Part shown: piece by piece, positions 9,692-17,477 of the stretch
Layout: every line of letters begins with the position of its first letter
Numbering within the stretch: the first letter of the stretch is position 1
Source: Kordia jejudonensis
GTDB lineage: Bacteria > Bacteroidota > Bacteroidia > Flavobacteriales > Flavobacteriaceae
DNA: 64,000 bases
NCBI RefSeq assembly: GCF_001005315.1
Contig: NZ_LBMG01000001.1
Span: 155,588-219,587, forward strand
Reading direction: 5' to 3'
Program-made: the position numbers and the translations under genes
Notes under the pieces: generated by a model
Seen by the model: only the letters and a program-made list of their open reading frames with translations
Databases searched by the model: none
Told to the model about the DNA's origin: nothing

Positions 9692-11326
9692 TTATTTTTT
9701 TCTAGAAATTTCTTCAGCTAGGACTAAAGCATTATATGCATTTACGACTTTACCTGATTTAGATAATTCGGAAAAAGGAACATATATTTTTTTATCATTT
9801 TTATCTAAAACACGCACTTTAAGATCAAAAGAAGTTCCTGATTCCATCAAAATCATTTTTACTTCACTAGCTGATAAATTAGGATAGTATGATCTTATCA
9901 ATGCTGCTATTCCTGAAACAATTGGAGATGCTAATGAAGTTCCTCTACTAAATTTATACTTATTATTCGTATCTGTTGTATATATATAAATGCCCGGCGC
10001 AAAAATATCCACATGTTTCTTCCCGTAGTTAGAAAAGGAAGCTACTAATCTTTCTGTTATTTTATAATTATTAGCGCCAATGACCATGAAGTTGTTTACT
10101 ATTTCTTCTTCCTCAAGATAATCGTTCAAATAGTATTTATCCTCATCTATACTTCTTCCTTCATTTCCTGCTGCTGTTACTAACAAAACATCATGCTTTT
10201 CAGCATATTTTATCGCATCATGAACCCAAGTTTCTTCAGTTGAAAAGTTTTTTCCCCAACTCATGTTAATAACACTTGCTCCATTATCCACGGCATAACG
10301 AATTGCCAAAGCAACATCTTTATCATGTTCATCTCCAGAAGCCACCATAACAACTGGCATAATTTTGATGTTATTTGATATTCCTTGAATTCCAATACCA
10401 TTATCTTTTTTAGCTCCTAAAATACCTGATACTACTATGGAATGCTCAAAAGGAACACGACCATATACTTTGTGATATCCGTAAAAACGATCGTTGATAT
10501 CTTTTACATTATCTCCTGTAATTTTGCGTTCATCATAGTTCCTATTGTAAAATATATGTAATCTATTTTCATATCTTTTAATGTAGTTTTTAATGAACTC
10601 CAAATCAATATTATTTTTGATTTGTGTTTTCATATATCCAGCATAGTAGTTTATGAGTGTATCTTTTTGTTTTGTTTTCTCTAAACTATCGAGTTCTCTG
10701 TAGGTAAGTTTCTCTTTTTTTAAGATTTTTTGTGTTTGTTTTTTAGCTATTGGGAATATTTCACGCCAAGCATATGCATCTTTCAATATTTGCTTTAAGT
10801 CTTTTAAAGATGCTTCATAATCAGCTACTACTTTAGCATACATTTTAAAAGCTTCTTTGTGACGTGTAGCAACGTCTTCTAAATGCCTACCTTTAAAGAG
10901 TGAATCATATTTTCGAATCACTCTAGTTTCTTCGTAATTTTGATACTCAATGAATTCTCCTTTATCATTTGATAAAAAATCCCAACCGTTTACATCATCT
11001 ATATAACCATTGTTATCATCATCAATTCCGTTGTTTGGAATTTCATCTTCATTTACCCAAATTTGATCTTTTAAATCTTCATGAAAAATATCAAGTTTCG
11101 TATCTAATACAGCAACTATAATTTCTTTCCCTTTTTTGTTTTGAAGTAATTCTGTATACGCTTTTTCTAAACTTGTTCCAGCAATTGTATCTTGTATATA
11201 ATCTTTATGAAGCCATGTTTTGAGTTCTTCTTTTGATAATAATTTCTTTTTAGAAATAGGTTGTTGAGAAAAACTCATGTTTGTGCAAAACACAAAAATG
11301 CTTACAATTAAAATATACTTTTTCAT
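9692..11326 (-). CDS. S8 (subtilisin-like) serine peptidase with long helical insert
   Basis: The 544-residue protein has a Sec signal peptide (MKKYILIVSIFVFCTNMSFS). The likely triad is Asp75 (VAVLDTKLD), His295 (VPFEHSIVVSGIL) and Ser464 (RGTSLASP), with oxyanion Asn388 in TAAGNEG. The motifs around Asp and His are degenerate: DTK replaces DTG, and EHS replaces HGTH. About 180 mostly helical, Lys/Glu-rich residues separate Asp from His. An acidic Asp/Asn-rich stretch (NNGIDDDNNGYIDD, residues 98-111) looks calcium-binding and is usual in flavobacterial S8 peptidases. No T9SS C-terminal domain is apparent, so a periplasmic enzyme is likely. It lies 18 bp after the M28 peptidase gene on the same strand. 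Confidence 0.9.
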   Translation of the reverse strand: MKKYILIVSIFVFCTNMSFSQQPISKKKLLSKEELKTWLHKDYIQDTIAGTSLEKAYTELLQNKKGKEIIVAVLDTKLDIFHEDLKDQIWVNEDEIPNNGIDDDNNGYIDDVNGWDFLSNDKGEFIEYQNYEETRVIRKYDSLFKGRHLEDVATRHKEAFKMYAKVVADYEASLKDLKQILKDAYAWREIFPIAKKQTQKILKKEKLTYRELDSLEKTKQKDTLINYYAGYMKTQIKNNIDLEFIKNYIKRYENRLHIFYNRNYDERKITGDNVKDINDRFYGYHKVYGRVPFEHSIVVSGILGAKKDNGIGIQGISNNIKIMPVVMVASGDEHDKDVALAIRYAVDNGASVINMSWGKNFSTEETWVHDAIKYAEKHDVLLVTAAGNEGRSIDEDKYYLNDYLEEEEIVNNFMVIGANNYKITERLVASFSNYGKKHVDIFAPGIYIYTTDTNNKYKFSRGTSLASPIVSGIAALIRSYYPNLSASEVKMILMESGTSFDLKVRVLDKNDKKIYVPFSELSKSGKVVNAYNALVLAEEISRKK

Positions 11327-11344
11327 TTAGTTTAGATATTATTA

Positions 11345-12598
11345 TTACTTTTTCTTATTATCAAAAAACGTAATATCAGCTTCGATAACTTCTCCATCAC
11401 GATTGACTTTTACAGTCGTTTTGTCACCATTTTCAAACTTTGAAAGTGCGCGCATATAGGTTTTCATGTCCGTAACTTCATGTTCGCCCAATTGTACCAC
11501 AATATCACCTTTTTGCAAACCAGCTTTTTGTGCAGGACGATTTTCGCTAATTCCGTCAATTCGCATGCCTTTCCCATCAAATAAATAATCTGGAATGACA
11601 CCTAACGTCACTTTAAATCGCGGTACATCATCCGATTCGTTAACTGTTTTTGTAAACGTAATTTTTCCTTGTGAATTTACACCTGAAATAACCCTTGAAA
11701 TAAAGTTTGAGATTTGTAACATTCCTTCGTAATTCAACTTTTCAAGATCATCTGAAGGTTTATGATAATCTACATGCTGTCCGGTGAATAAATGCAACAC
11801 TGGAATATCTTGCAAGTAAAAAGATGTATGATCGGAAGGACCAACACCTGAAGAATTCAGTTTTAAATCGAATGTATTTTCTGCGTTCGCTTTCTCAATC
11901 GTTTCTTGCCAAATTGGCGATGTTCCCGTTCCGTAAATTGCCAAGGTTTTGTTTTTCTTTAAACGACCTACCATGTCCATATTAATCATATAATTGACTT
12001 TCGTAATATCAATCGTTGGATTTTTCACAAAGTAATTAGAACCTAGCAAGCCCATTTCTTCTCCCGAAAAAGCAATGAATAAGTAGTTGTTATTTGTATC
12101 GCCTTCTACTAATTTATCTGCCAAATGTAACATTACGGCTACGCCACTCGCGTTGTCGTCAGCTCCATTATGAACCATGGTTTCGCCTCTATGAAGTGAA
12201 CCTTCGTCGCCCATTCCTAAGTGATCGTAATGCGCGCCAATAACGATGGTATTTTCAGCTTTATTATCTATAAAACCAATCACATTTCGTCCTGTTAGTG
12301 TACTGTCTGTATCGCCTTTACCGTATTCAATTTCTGCATGCGGATCTGTTTTTGGAGTAAATGTAAACGCCTGAATATATTCGTTGGTTCCTTTTGGCTC
12401 AATGCCTAAATCTTTAAATCGTTTAGCAATATGCGAAGCTGCCAAAATTTCGCCTTCCGTTCCTGTAGACCTTCCTTTTAGTTTATCATCCGCTAAGACT
12501 TCAATATCTTCTTTGATACGATTTTCTACCGTACGTTCTGTTTTACAAGAACATAGCAATAGCAAAAAAAGAATTCCAAATAATGGTTTGTTGTACAT
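11345..12598 (-). CDS. M28 family metallopeptidase lipoprotein with C-terminal PDZ domain
   Basis: A longer reading from 12703 is possible, but the ATG at 12598 puts a lipoprotein signal (MYNKPLFGILFLLLLCSC, Cys18) at the N terminus, so I use it. Zinc-peptidase motifs appear in order: HYDHLGMG, GADDNASGV, FSGEEMGLLGS, MINMDMVGR, and a late His in GQHVDYHKPSDD. These match M28 aminopeptidases with two metal ions. A PDZ domain fills the last ~95 residues (RIDGISENRPAQKAGLQKGD). The protein is likely membrane-anchored and digests peptides in the periplasm. It is divergent from the TolB-like gene. Confidence 0.93.
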   Translation of the reverse strand: MYNKPLFGILFLLLLCSCKTERTVENRIKEDIEVLADDKLKGRSTGTEGEILAASHIAKRFKDLGIEPKGTNEYIQAFTFTPKTDPHAEIEYGKGDTDSTLTGRNVIGFIDNKAENTIVIGAHYDHLGMGDEGSLHRGETMVHNGADDNASGVAVMLHLADKLVEGDTNNNYLFIAFSGEEMGLLGSNYFVKNPTIDITKVNYMINMDMVGRLKKNKTLAIYGTGTSPIWQETIEKANAENTFDLKLNSSGVGPSDHTSFYLQDIPVLHLFTGQHVDYHKPSDDLEKLNYEGMLQISNFISRVISGVNSQGKITFTKTVNESDDVPRFKVTLGVIPDYLFDGKGMRIDGISENRPAQKAGLQKGDIVVQLGEHEVTDMKTYMRALSKFENGDKTTVKVNRDGEVIEADITFFDNKKK

Positions 12599-12606
12599 AA
12601 GAAAGT

Positions 12607-12614
12607 TATTTTTG
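12607..12614 (+). promoter_or_regulatory. Candidate -7 element (TATTTTTG) for the TolB-like gene
   Basis: TATTTTTG matches TAnnTTTG and lies 28 bp before the ATG at 12643, with a TTTG at 12587-12590 (16 bp spacer) as a possible -33 box. The two divergent promoters interleave in a 44-bp gap. Confidence 0.42.
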
Positions 12615-12616
12615 TA

Positions 12617-12624
12617 CAAAATTA
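12617..12624 (-). promoter_or_regulatory. Candidate -7 element (TAATTTTG) for the M28 gene
   Basis: On the minus strand TAATTTTG matches the Bacteroidetes sigma-A -7 consensus TAnnTTTG and lies 18 bp upstream of the 12598 start. No clear -33 TTG was identified. This is pattern match only. Confidence 0.4.
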
Positions 12625-12642
12625 TCAAAATATAAGCACTCC

Positions 12643-13758
12643 ATGACACGTATTTTTGTTTTAATCTTACTTTGTACTGTTTTTTCCTGTAAAGAAAATA
12701 CAAAAGAAAAGACGACTGCTACCACAACTGAAACGAAAGAAGAAGTAAAAACAACTTCTGATAATCCACTTATTTATCCTGAAGAAAAGTATTTTAAAGA
12801 CATTCGTCAAGTGACGTTTGGTGGCGATAATGCAGAAGCATATTGGAGTTTTGACGATACACAATTGATTTTTCAATCGAATAATACAAAATGGAATGTT
12901 TCCTGTGATCAAATGTTTTTAATGAATATTGATGAAACGTTTAAAGACAACATGCCACCGATGGTCAGTACTGGAAAAGGGCGTACAACTTGTTCGTATT
13001 TTTTACCTGATAACAAACATATTATCTATTCGTCTACACATTTGGTGGATGATAATTGTCCTGAAGTTCCGTTGCGCAAAAACGGAAAGTACATTTGGCC
13101 AGTGTATGATTCGTTTGACATTTTTGTAGCCGATTTGGAAGGAAATATTGTGCAACAATTGACCAATGAAAAAGGATATGATGCAGAGCCAACCGTTTCT
13201 CCAAAAGGCGATAAAATTGTATTTACCTCAACACGAAGTGGCGATTTAGAATTGTACACGATGAATATTGATGGTTCGGATGTGAAACAAATTACCAACG
13301 AATTGGGCTATGATGGTGGTGCATTTTTCTCACCTGATGGCACAAAATTAATTTTCCGTTCGTCACGTCCAAGAACCAAGGAAGAAATTAAAGAATACAA
13401 AGATTTATTGGCAGAAGGTTTGGTGCAGCCGACACAAATGGAATTATATATTTGTAATGCGGACGGAAGCGATTTGCGTCAGTTAACCGACTTAGGGAAT
13501 GCCAATTGGAGTCCGTTTTTTCATCCTTCTGGAGAAAAAATCATTTTCTCTTCCAATCATGAAAGTGAACGTGGATTTCCGTTTAATTTATACATGATTA
13601 ATATTGACGGAACAGGTTTGGAACGCATTACACATGGAGAAACCTTTGATGCGTTTCCTGTTTTTTCAAATGATGGGAAAAAGTTAGCATTTTCATCGAA
13701 TCGTAATAATGGTGGCGGACGCGATACGAATTTATTTATTGCGGAATGGCAGGAGTAG
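12643..13758 (+). CDS. TolB-like beta-propeller lipoprotein (PD40 repeats)
   Basis: The 371-residue protein starts with a lipoprotein signal (MTRIFVLILLCTVFSC), then a Lys/Thr/Glu-rich linker, then six or so PD40/WD40-like blades. Repeated signatures include VSPKGDKIVFTS-type and FSPDGTKLIFRS-type strands followed by LYTMNIDGSDVKQIT or similar. Family: TolB-type propellers act as scaffolds or carbohydrate/peptide sensors in the periplasm. No enzyme domain is fused. Divergent from the M28 peptidase; no following gene is close enough to suggest an operon. Confidence 0.88.
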   Translation: MTRIFVLILLCTVFSCKENTKEKTTATTTETKEEVKTTSDNPLIYPEEKYFKDIRQVTFGGDNAEAYWSFDDTQLIFQSNNTKWNVSCDQMFLMNIDETFKDNMPPMVSTGKGRTTCSYFLPDNKHIIYSSTHLVDDNCPEVPLRKNGKYIWPVYDSFDIFVADLEGNIVQQLTNEKGYDAEPTVSPKGDKIVFTSTRSGDLELYTMNIDGSDVKQITNELGYDGGAFFSPDGTKLIFRSSRPRTKEEIKEYKDLLAEGLVQPTQMELYICNADGSDLRQLTDLGNANWSPFFHPSGEKIIFSSNHESERGFPFNLYMINIDGTGLERITHGETFDAFPVFSNDGKKLAFSSNRNNGGGRDTNLFIAEWQE

Positions 13759-13764
13759 TTTTTG

Positions 13765-13785
13765 GGTCTTAGGTCTTGGGTCTTA
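13765..13785. repeat. Three tandem heptanucleotide repeats (GGTCTTA/G)
   Basis: GGTCTTA, GGTCTTG and GGTCTTA follow one another just after the stop codon at 13758. The unit length equals that of the tracts at 35190 and 51111. The remainder of 13786-14030 has no recognisable gene. Confidence 0.8.
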
Positions 13786-14030
13786 AATAATATTTTTTCA
13801 AACTACCGAATGCCGTATCGAATGATTTTTTGATTAAAAAGGGTATTGAGTACCATTCTGAAAAATTTACTACATTTTAAACACAGGAATTTATAAATCA
13901 AGAGAGATACTCCTTTGATTTGTTACACTTTTCTTATTTCTTTGAGTTGCTTGTGTATTTCAAGTGGCTAGAATCTTGACTAGCGATAAAGGTTCAAGAA
14001 CGAATCAAAAACTCATTAAATTATAAGATC

Positions 14031-14198
14031 ATGAAAAAAAGTGTCAAAAAAATGCAATTAAAAAAACGTTCAATTTCAACATTAAACGCTAGTGCAGTAA
14101 AAGGTGGAACTGTTGGAACAACTACAATTGTTTCCGTATTATGTGCAACTAAAATTTATGTTGGAGAAGATATTTGTTTTACACAACCACAACGTTAA
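14031..14198 (+). CDS. Orphan GG-leader ribosomal peptide precursor (class I lanthipeptide-like)
   Basis: This 55-residue ORF begins MKKSVKKMQLKKRSISTLNA, a basic leader of the flavobacterial natural-product-precursor type (MKKxxL...ISxLN). It reaches a double-Gly at residues 25-26 (AVKGG). The presumed core of 29 residues is Thr-rich (Thr27, 30-32, 40, 51) with two Cys (38, 49), which would suit thioether rings. An intrinsic terminator follows 8 bp after the stop. No LanB/LanC, peptidase or transporter gene lies nearby, so any modification must be encoded elsewhere. The call rests on leader pattern, size and terminator. Confidence 0.7.
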   Translation: MKKSVKKMQLKKRSISTLNASAVKGGTVGTTTIVSVLCATKIYVGEDICFTQPQR

Positions 14199-14205
14199 AA
14201 AATAT

Positions 14206-14242
14206 ATCTGGAAAGTGACATTTACATCACTTTCCAGATTTT
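14206..14242. terminator. Bidirectional intrinsic terminator
   Basis: A perfect 13-bp stem (14206-14218 with 14227-14239, 8-nt loop) is followed by T6 on the plus strand and, read on the minus strand, by TATTTTTT. It can end both the peptide gene at 14031 and the minus-strand island ending at 14243. The plus-strand T-run touches the stop codon of the 14243 gene. Confidence 0.9.
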
Positions 14243-15187
14243 TTATGTACAAACCAATGCAATTGCTCCTGTATTTACATTAAACACCATTTGCTGCACG
14301 GTAATTCCCATCATCACATTTTCATCCTGTAATACTTCCAAACAATGATCTTCTTGCTGTACTTCCTTATTTCTTAATAAAGTTGTCGCTGCATCAAAGC
14401 GTCCACATGAGGTTGCATGAATGATCCCTGTTCCTACTTGCTGGTTTTGCAGCTCTTTGTAATCATTAGTTACTACAATATAATCTTCATCTGAAATACG
14501 AGTTGCAACTCGTTTTGGTGTTCGTTCAATTACAACTTTTTCATTAATATTAGTTCCTGAAAGCAATAGCAAACAATCGCTTACAATTGGTGTACTTTCT
14601 AGCATCTTTTTTGCTTCAGTAAACGATTCACAAGTTTCTAAAACATCGCGTAATAAAAATGAAATTGGTAATGCTAATTCTGGTTGATCACTACTCAACA
14701 CTGCATTCAAAGTAAGCGCAAATTTTTCTGGTTTTATTCCTGATAGTATTCCAACAAACCCTGGCCAACCAATAGTCTTACATACTGTTTTTCCACCTTT
14801 TTGATAGTCAAATATCATTGAAAATTTACTTAGGATATTCTGCTCTGTATGCCAATCTAAGTTACGTGCATGTAACATTTCATTTCCGTTCCATATTGCA
14901 AAAGCTGTGCATCCAAAATATAATTTTAAGATGTCATAGTATAAATTTGCTATTAAAATTTCATTAAATGAGAACTCTGAAATATCAGCTATACATTGTA
15001 TTTCTGCTACATAAGTTTCATTAATAAATTGCTCTTTATACAATTCAATTGCATCAAAGATAAATTCTGCACCTGTGAAATCGTTCAAGTAGCATTGAAT
15101 TAATTCATTGATTTCTTCTTTATATTCAGATAGAAATGTCCAACGTTCGCTTGGTGGTAAATCTAAATTTATAATATGTATTTTCAT
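14243..15187 (-). CDS. NAAA/acid ceramidase-like (C45-type) Ntn-hydrolase
   Basis: The 314-residue protein shows the signature of choloylglycine-hydrolase-like Ntn amidases of the acid ceramidase/NAAA group. Cys93 in YFGCTAFAIW would become the N-terminal nucleophile after autocleavage. Arg108 and Asp111 lie in HARNLDW, Asn is in FALTLNAV, and a later Asn is in VVTNDY. Family members cleave amide bonds (N-acyl amides, ceramides or acyl-amino acids). No signal peptide is visible, so a cytoplasmic enzyme is likely. It starts 4 bp after the nucleotidyltransferase stop and is the last gene of the PrfH transcript. Whether it has a role in RNA repair is unknown. Confidence 0.78.
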   Translation of the reverse strand: MKIHIINLDLPPSERWTFLSEYKEEINELIQCYLNDFTGAEFIFDAIELYKEQFINETYVAEIQCIADISEFSFNEILIANLYYDILKLYFGCTAFAIWNGNEMLHARNLDWHTEQNILSKFSMIFDYQKGGKTVCKTIGWPGFVGILSGIKPEKFALTLNAVLSSDQPELALPISFLLRDVLETCESFTEAKKMLESTPIVSDCLLLLSGTNINEKVVIERTPKRVATRISDEDYIVVTNDYKELQNQQVGTGIIHATSCGRFDAATTLLRNKEVQQEDHCLEVLQDENVMMGITVQQMVFNVNTGAIALVCT

Positions 15188-15191
15188 ATTC

Positions 15192-15740
15192 TCATTCTTT
15201 AGGAATTGTGACTAATTCTTCACGATCTAGTGGATCTATATTTTTAGCAAGTAAACCAATAGAAGCTTGTACTGCCCAACATTTATCACTTGAGTGAATA
15301 TTGTTATATAAGCTCAATAAAAATGTTGGATCTACTACATTCCAATCTTTTACAAATCGTGATGGAACTGCTGATTTTACAAAGAAATCTATCGTAATTC
15401 GGATTGATTTCCCTTCATCCGTTTTTACTGTTTTTTCGTAGCGTCTAAAACTTTCTTCGCTTTGTAAATGATCATAACGTGTCCATACCTTTTTAAAATT
15501 TCGTTGGTGCAATACATACATGACTTCTGCCACATGTTTCGGATCTACAAAGACATCAATATCTTTATGATCGTGTGCATGTTTGTATTCTGTATGCCCT
15601 TCTGGCGATAAAAAATGCCAAGCCCAACCTCCTGATAAAGTCACAAATTTTCTTAGAAATTGCAATTCCATTAAGGAAAGTGAAATACGATCTTGTTGCC
15701 ATACTTCACCATATCTTTTTTTGTTGTGTGGCGCTCCCAT
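15192..15740 (-). CDS. Nucleotidyltransferase-superfamily protein beside prfH
   Basis: The 182-residue protein has a polymerase-beta-like pattern: GGWAWHF (Gly-Gly-Trp of the ANT(2'')-type branch), then DHKDIDVFV with paired acidic metal ligands, and later ITIDFFV carrying the third acidic residue. Such proteins transfer NMP to small molecules, proteins or RNA. It lies 8 bp downstream of prfH and 4 bp upstream of the Ntn-hydrolase, so the three are probably one transcript. Given the company of PrfH and RtcB, an RNA 3'-end or tRNA substrate is a reasonable inference, but aminoglycoside-type substrates cannot be excluded from sequence alone. Confidence 0.72.
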   Translation of the reverse strand: MGAPHNKKRYGEVWQQDRISLSLMELQFLRKFVTLSGGWAWHFLSPEGHTEYKHAHDHKDIDVFVDPKHVAEVMYVLHQRNFKKVWTRYDHLQSEESFRRYEKTVKTDEGKSIRITIDFFVKSAVPSRFVKDWNVVDPTFLLSLYNNIHSSDKCWAVQASIGLLAKNIDPLDREELVTIPKE

Positions 15741-15748
15741 AATATTTT

Positions 15749-16345
15749 CTATTTTTTAAAAACCTGCACAGGATTTCCACGTTGCAACTGTTTGTGTTGC
15801 ATCCACTTTTGTTGTTGCATCGCTTTTTGCTGTTTTTGATTTTGTGCTTTGATAGCGATATCCAACCGTGCAAATGCTAGTTTTTTGTTTAAAAATTGCG
15901 AGCGTTCTTCGCTTGCTTGTACTGTAATTCCTGTTGGAATATGTGTAATTTGTACTGCCGTTTCTACTTTATTTACATGCTGCCCGCCAGCGCCTGAACT
16001 TCTAGCCGTTTTGACTTGAACTTCTTTTGGTAACCAAGAAACCTGCCTTGGTTCTGCATATACTTCTACGTTTACAAACCAGTTTTTACGCTGATGATGT
16101 ACGCGATACGGACTTCTGAAAATAAACTGAATACTTCCTTGCCAATTGCTTTTAAAATCGTCAGCATCACCAGTGGCACGCAACCAAACTGAGGAATAGT
16201 TTTGGTATTTTGTGGCAACCAATTCAATGACCGTGAATGTAAAGCTTGGCAATCGTGTTAGTTTTTCTGTTAAGTATTTTACGGCGAGGCAACATTCCTC
16301 AGGACCTGAGCCTGAGGAAATTTGCACCCAAAATTGATTGTCCAT
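15749..16345 (-). CDS. prfH: Peptide chain release factor-like protein PrfH
   Basis: The start at 16345 (MDNQFWVQISSGSGPEECC) fits PrfH better than the upstream ATG at 16393. The 198-residue protein has the N-terminal alpha/beta domain of PrfH and then the catalytic release-factor domain with GGQ in ARSSGAGGQHVNKVETAVQ, a match to class I release factors, and a basic Gln/Lys-rich tail. It lacks the stop-codon-reading domain of RF1/RF2. Known biology: PrfH hydrolyses peptidyl-tRNA on ribosomes whose 16S rRNA is cut in the decoding centre, so that the partner RtcB can religate the rRNA. rtcB is at 17478-18875 on the same strand, with the TPR gene between. Confidence 0.93.
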   Translation of the reverse strand: MDNQFWVQISSGSGPEECCLAVKYLTEKLTRLPSFTFTVIELVATKYQNYSSVWLRATGDADDFKSNWQGSIQFIFRSPYRVHHQRKNWFVNVEVYAEPRQVSWLPKEVQVKTARSSGAGGQHVNKVETAVQITHIPTGITVQASEERSQFLNKKLAFARLDIAIKAQNQKQQKAMQQQKWMQHKQLQRGNPVQVFKK

Positions 16346-16390
16346 AATTTCTATTTTTTGATGATGTAAGTTAGATGTCACATAACTTGT

Positions 16391-16457
16391 CATTCCTGTG
16401 AAGACAGGAATCCATAGTACTTATAAGTGGATTCCGCATCAAGTGCAGAATGACAGT
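16391..16457. repeat. REP-like palindromes between the TPR gene and prfH
   Basis: CATTCCTGTGAAGACAGGAAT is followed by a second imperfect palindrome (GTGGATTCCGCATCAAGTGCAGAATGAC). Related palindromes occur at 17315, 17445, 21810, 24078, 52724 and 59355. They could also form hairpins in the transcript between the two genes. Confidence 0.75.
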
Positions 16458-16484
16458 TAATTGTAAAATCTACTCATATCGTAA

Positions 16485-17048
16485 TTAATCTAAAATCGAA
16501 TTGAATTTGACTTTAGCTATTTTTTTCTTTTTACGTTTTGACTTTCGCTTTTTTACTTTTTTAAGCTTGTTTTGAAGGCGTCTTTCTTCATTTTCTATGA
16601 AATAAATATAGTCATCATTATAGATATGTTGTTTTGCTTTTTTTAAGCATTTCAATCCTTTTTTATACTTGTTTTCTACTTCATGAATGTACGCTTCACA
16701 CCAACACAATTCTGCAATATCCACACCTTTGATTTTTTGAGCAAATGCTAAAAGTTGTTTCGCTCTAGCCAATTCGTTGGCCCAAATCAAGGTTTTGATA
16801 TATTCTGGATATACTTGAACATAATTGATATCTGCGGCAATACATTTGTCAAAGTTTTCGAAAGCCGCTTCATAGTTATTCAAATATTGTGCTTGTATTT
16901 TCCCTAGTAAACATAGAGACGGACAGTGATTTTCGTCATAAGAAATTGCATAGCTAATAGCTTCGCATGCTTCTTCCCAGTCTGAACAAAAACCAGCCAT
17001 TGCTCCTTTTGCTTTTAGGTAATATTGATCTGCTATATTTAGTGCCAT
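16485..17048 (-). CDS. TPR-repeat protein with strongly basic C-terminal tail
   Basis: The 187-residue protein consists of tetratricopeptide-like helix pairs (for example ACEAISYAISYDENHCPSLCL and YEAAFENFDKCIAADINYVQ) over residues ~1-140. A Lys/Arg-dense tail follows at about 155-180 (KLKKVKKRKSKRKKKKIAK). TPRs mediate protein contacts, and the tail would suit RNA or ribosome binding; both are inference. It lies between rtcB (429 bp upstream) and prfH (139 bp downstream) on the same strand. Its 5' leader contains repeat element E1 in antisense. I recognise no specific family, so 'accessory subunit of the PrfH/RtcB system' is a hypothesis from position. Confidence 0.75.
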   Translation of the reverse strand: MALNIADQYYLKAKGAMAGFCSDWEEACEAISYAISYDENHCPSLCLLGKIQAQYLNNYEAAFENFDKCIAADINYVQVYPEYIKTLIWANELARAKQLLAFAQKIKGVDIAELCWCEAYIHEVENKYKKGLKCLKKAKQHIYNDDYIYFIENEERRLQNKLKKVKKRKSKRKKKKIAKVKFNSILD

Positions 17049-17065
17049 TGTATGTTTTTTTTAAT

Positions 17066-17144
17066 GAAACTCAATTTTGAGAAGCCCAAAAGGCGCGCAC
17101 AAAATTGTAAGTTGAACTAATCCTGCTGGAAAGCAGGATCTCAT
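17066..17144 (+). repeat. Element E1: structured RNA-like inverted repeat copy
   Basis: A 58-bp block (17066-17123) is 52/58 identical to the minus strand of 20472-20529. It runs into a hairpin ATCCTGCT-GGAA-AGCAGGAT (17120-17139). In the other copy the stem is ATCCCAAT/ATTGGGAT with loop GAAA, giving three compensatory base-pair changes and two GNRA loops in the same orientation. Small upstream hairpins CTCA-TTT-TGAG and GCC/GGC are also shared. It overlaps the leader of the TPR gene on the opposite strand. Could be a small RNA, a regulatory leader, or a dispersed repeat. Confidence 0.65.
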
Positions 17145-17159
17145 TCTTATTTGTTGTTT

Positions 17160-17312
17160 AAATTTTCTTTTTTTCATCTTTCAGTTGAATACTAGAGAAA
17201 CCTTGAGAACCTTGATTTCCCTAGTATTTTATGAAGATGCAACTCTACTTCAACTTGTTGAATTGAAGTTCTTTTGGTTCGCATTAAGGATGGAGCGCTT
17301 GTCTGAGCTCTT
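17160..17312. other. Intergenic region between rtcB and the TPR gene with large hairpins
   Basis: No ORF is credible here. A long imperfect hairpin spans 17175-17239 (CATCTT/AAGATG outside, AATACTAG/CTAGTATT inside). A second hairpin is ACTTCAA/TTGAAGT at 17247-17269. The segment GGTTCGCATTA (17276-17286) recalls GTTCGCATTAGAACC in the putative small RNA at 20533-20690. Strand cannot be assigned. Confidence 0.45.
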
Positions 17313-17314
17313 TT

Positions 17315-17342
17315 GATGGATTCCTGCCTGCGCAGGAATGAC
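17315..17342. repeat. REP-like palindrome
   Basis: GGATTCCTGCCTGCGCAGGAATGACA, an almost perfect palindrome; a near copy follows at 17445-17468. The family is dispersed in intergenic DNA of this window. Confidence 0.8.
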
Positions 17343-17444
17343 AAATCAAAAAGCGAGTAGCGAGAGCCTGACCTCCGTTTTTCTCGGAGGAAATGCCCTA
17401 ATCAACCATGTGTTTTTAGCTTCCTGCCAAGTTTCGTTCGTTAT

Positions 17445-17468
17445 AGATTCCTGCCTTCGCAGGAATGA
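17445..17468. repeat. REP-like palindrome at the 3' end of rtcB
   Basis: AGATTCCTGCCTTCGCAGGAATGA ends 9 bp after the rtcB stop codon in transcript direction and may serve as an mRNA 3' hairpin. Confidence 0.75.
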
Positions 17469-17477
17469 AAAAAGGAT

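Noticed and set aside
9486..9887. 133-codon plus-strand ORF across the pbpC/protease junction
   Set aside because: It overlaps two well-supported genes out of frame and has no recognisable features.
15192..15740. Aminoglycoside resistance gene
   Set aside because: The fold resembles ANT enzymes, but nothing shows that substrate; the prfH operon context argues for another role.
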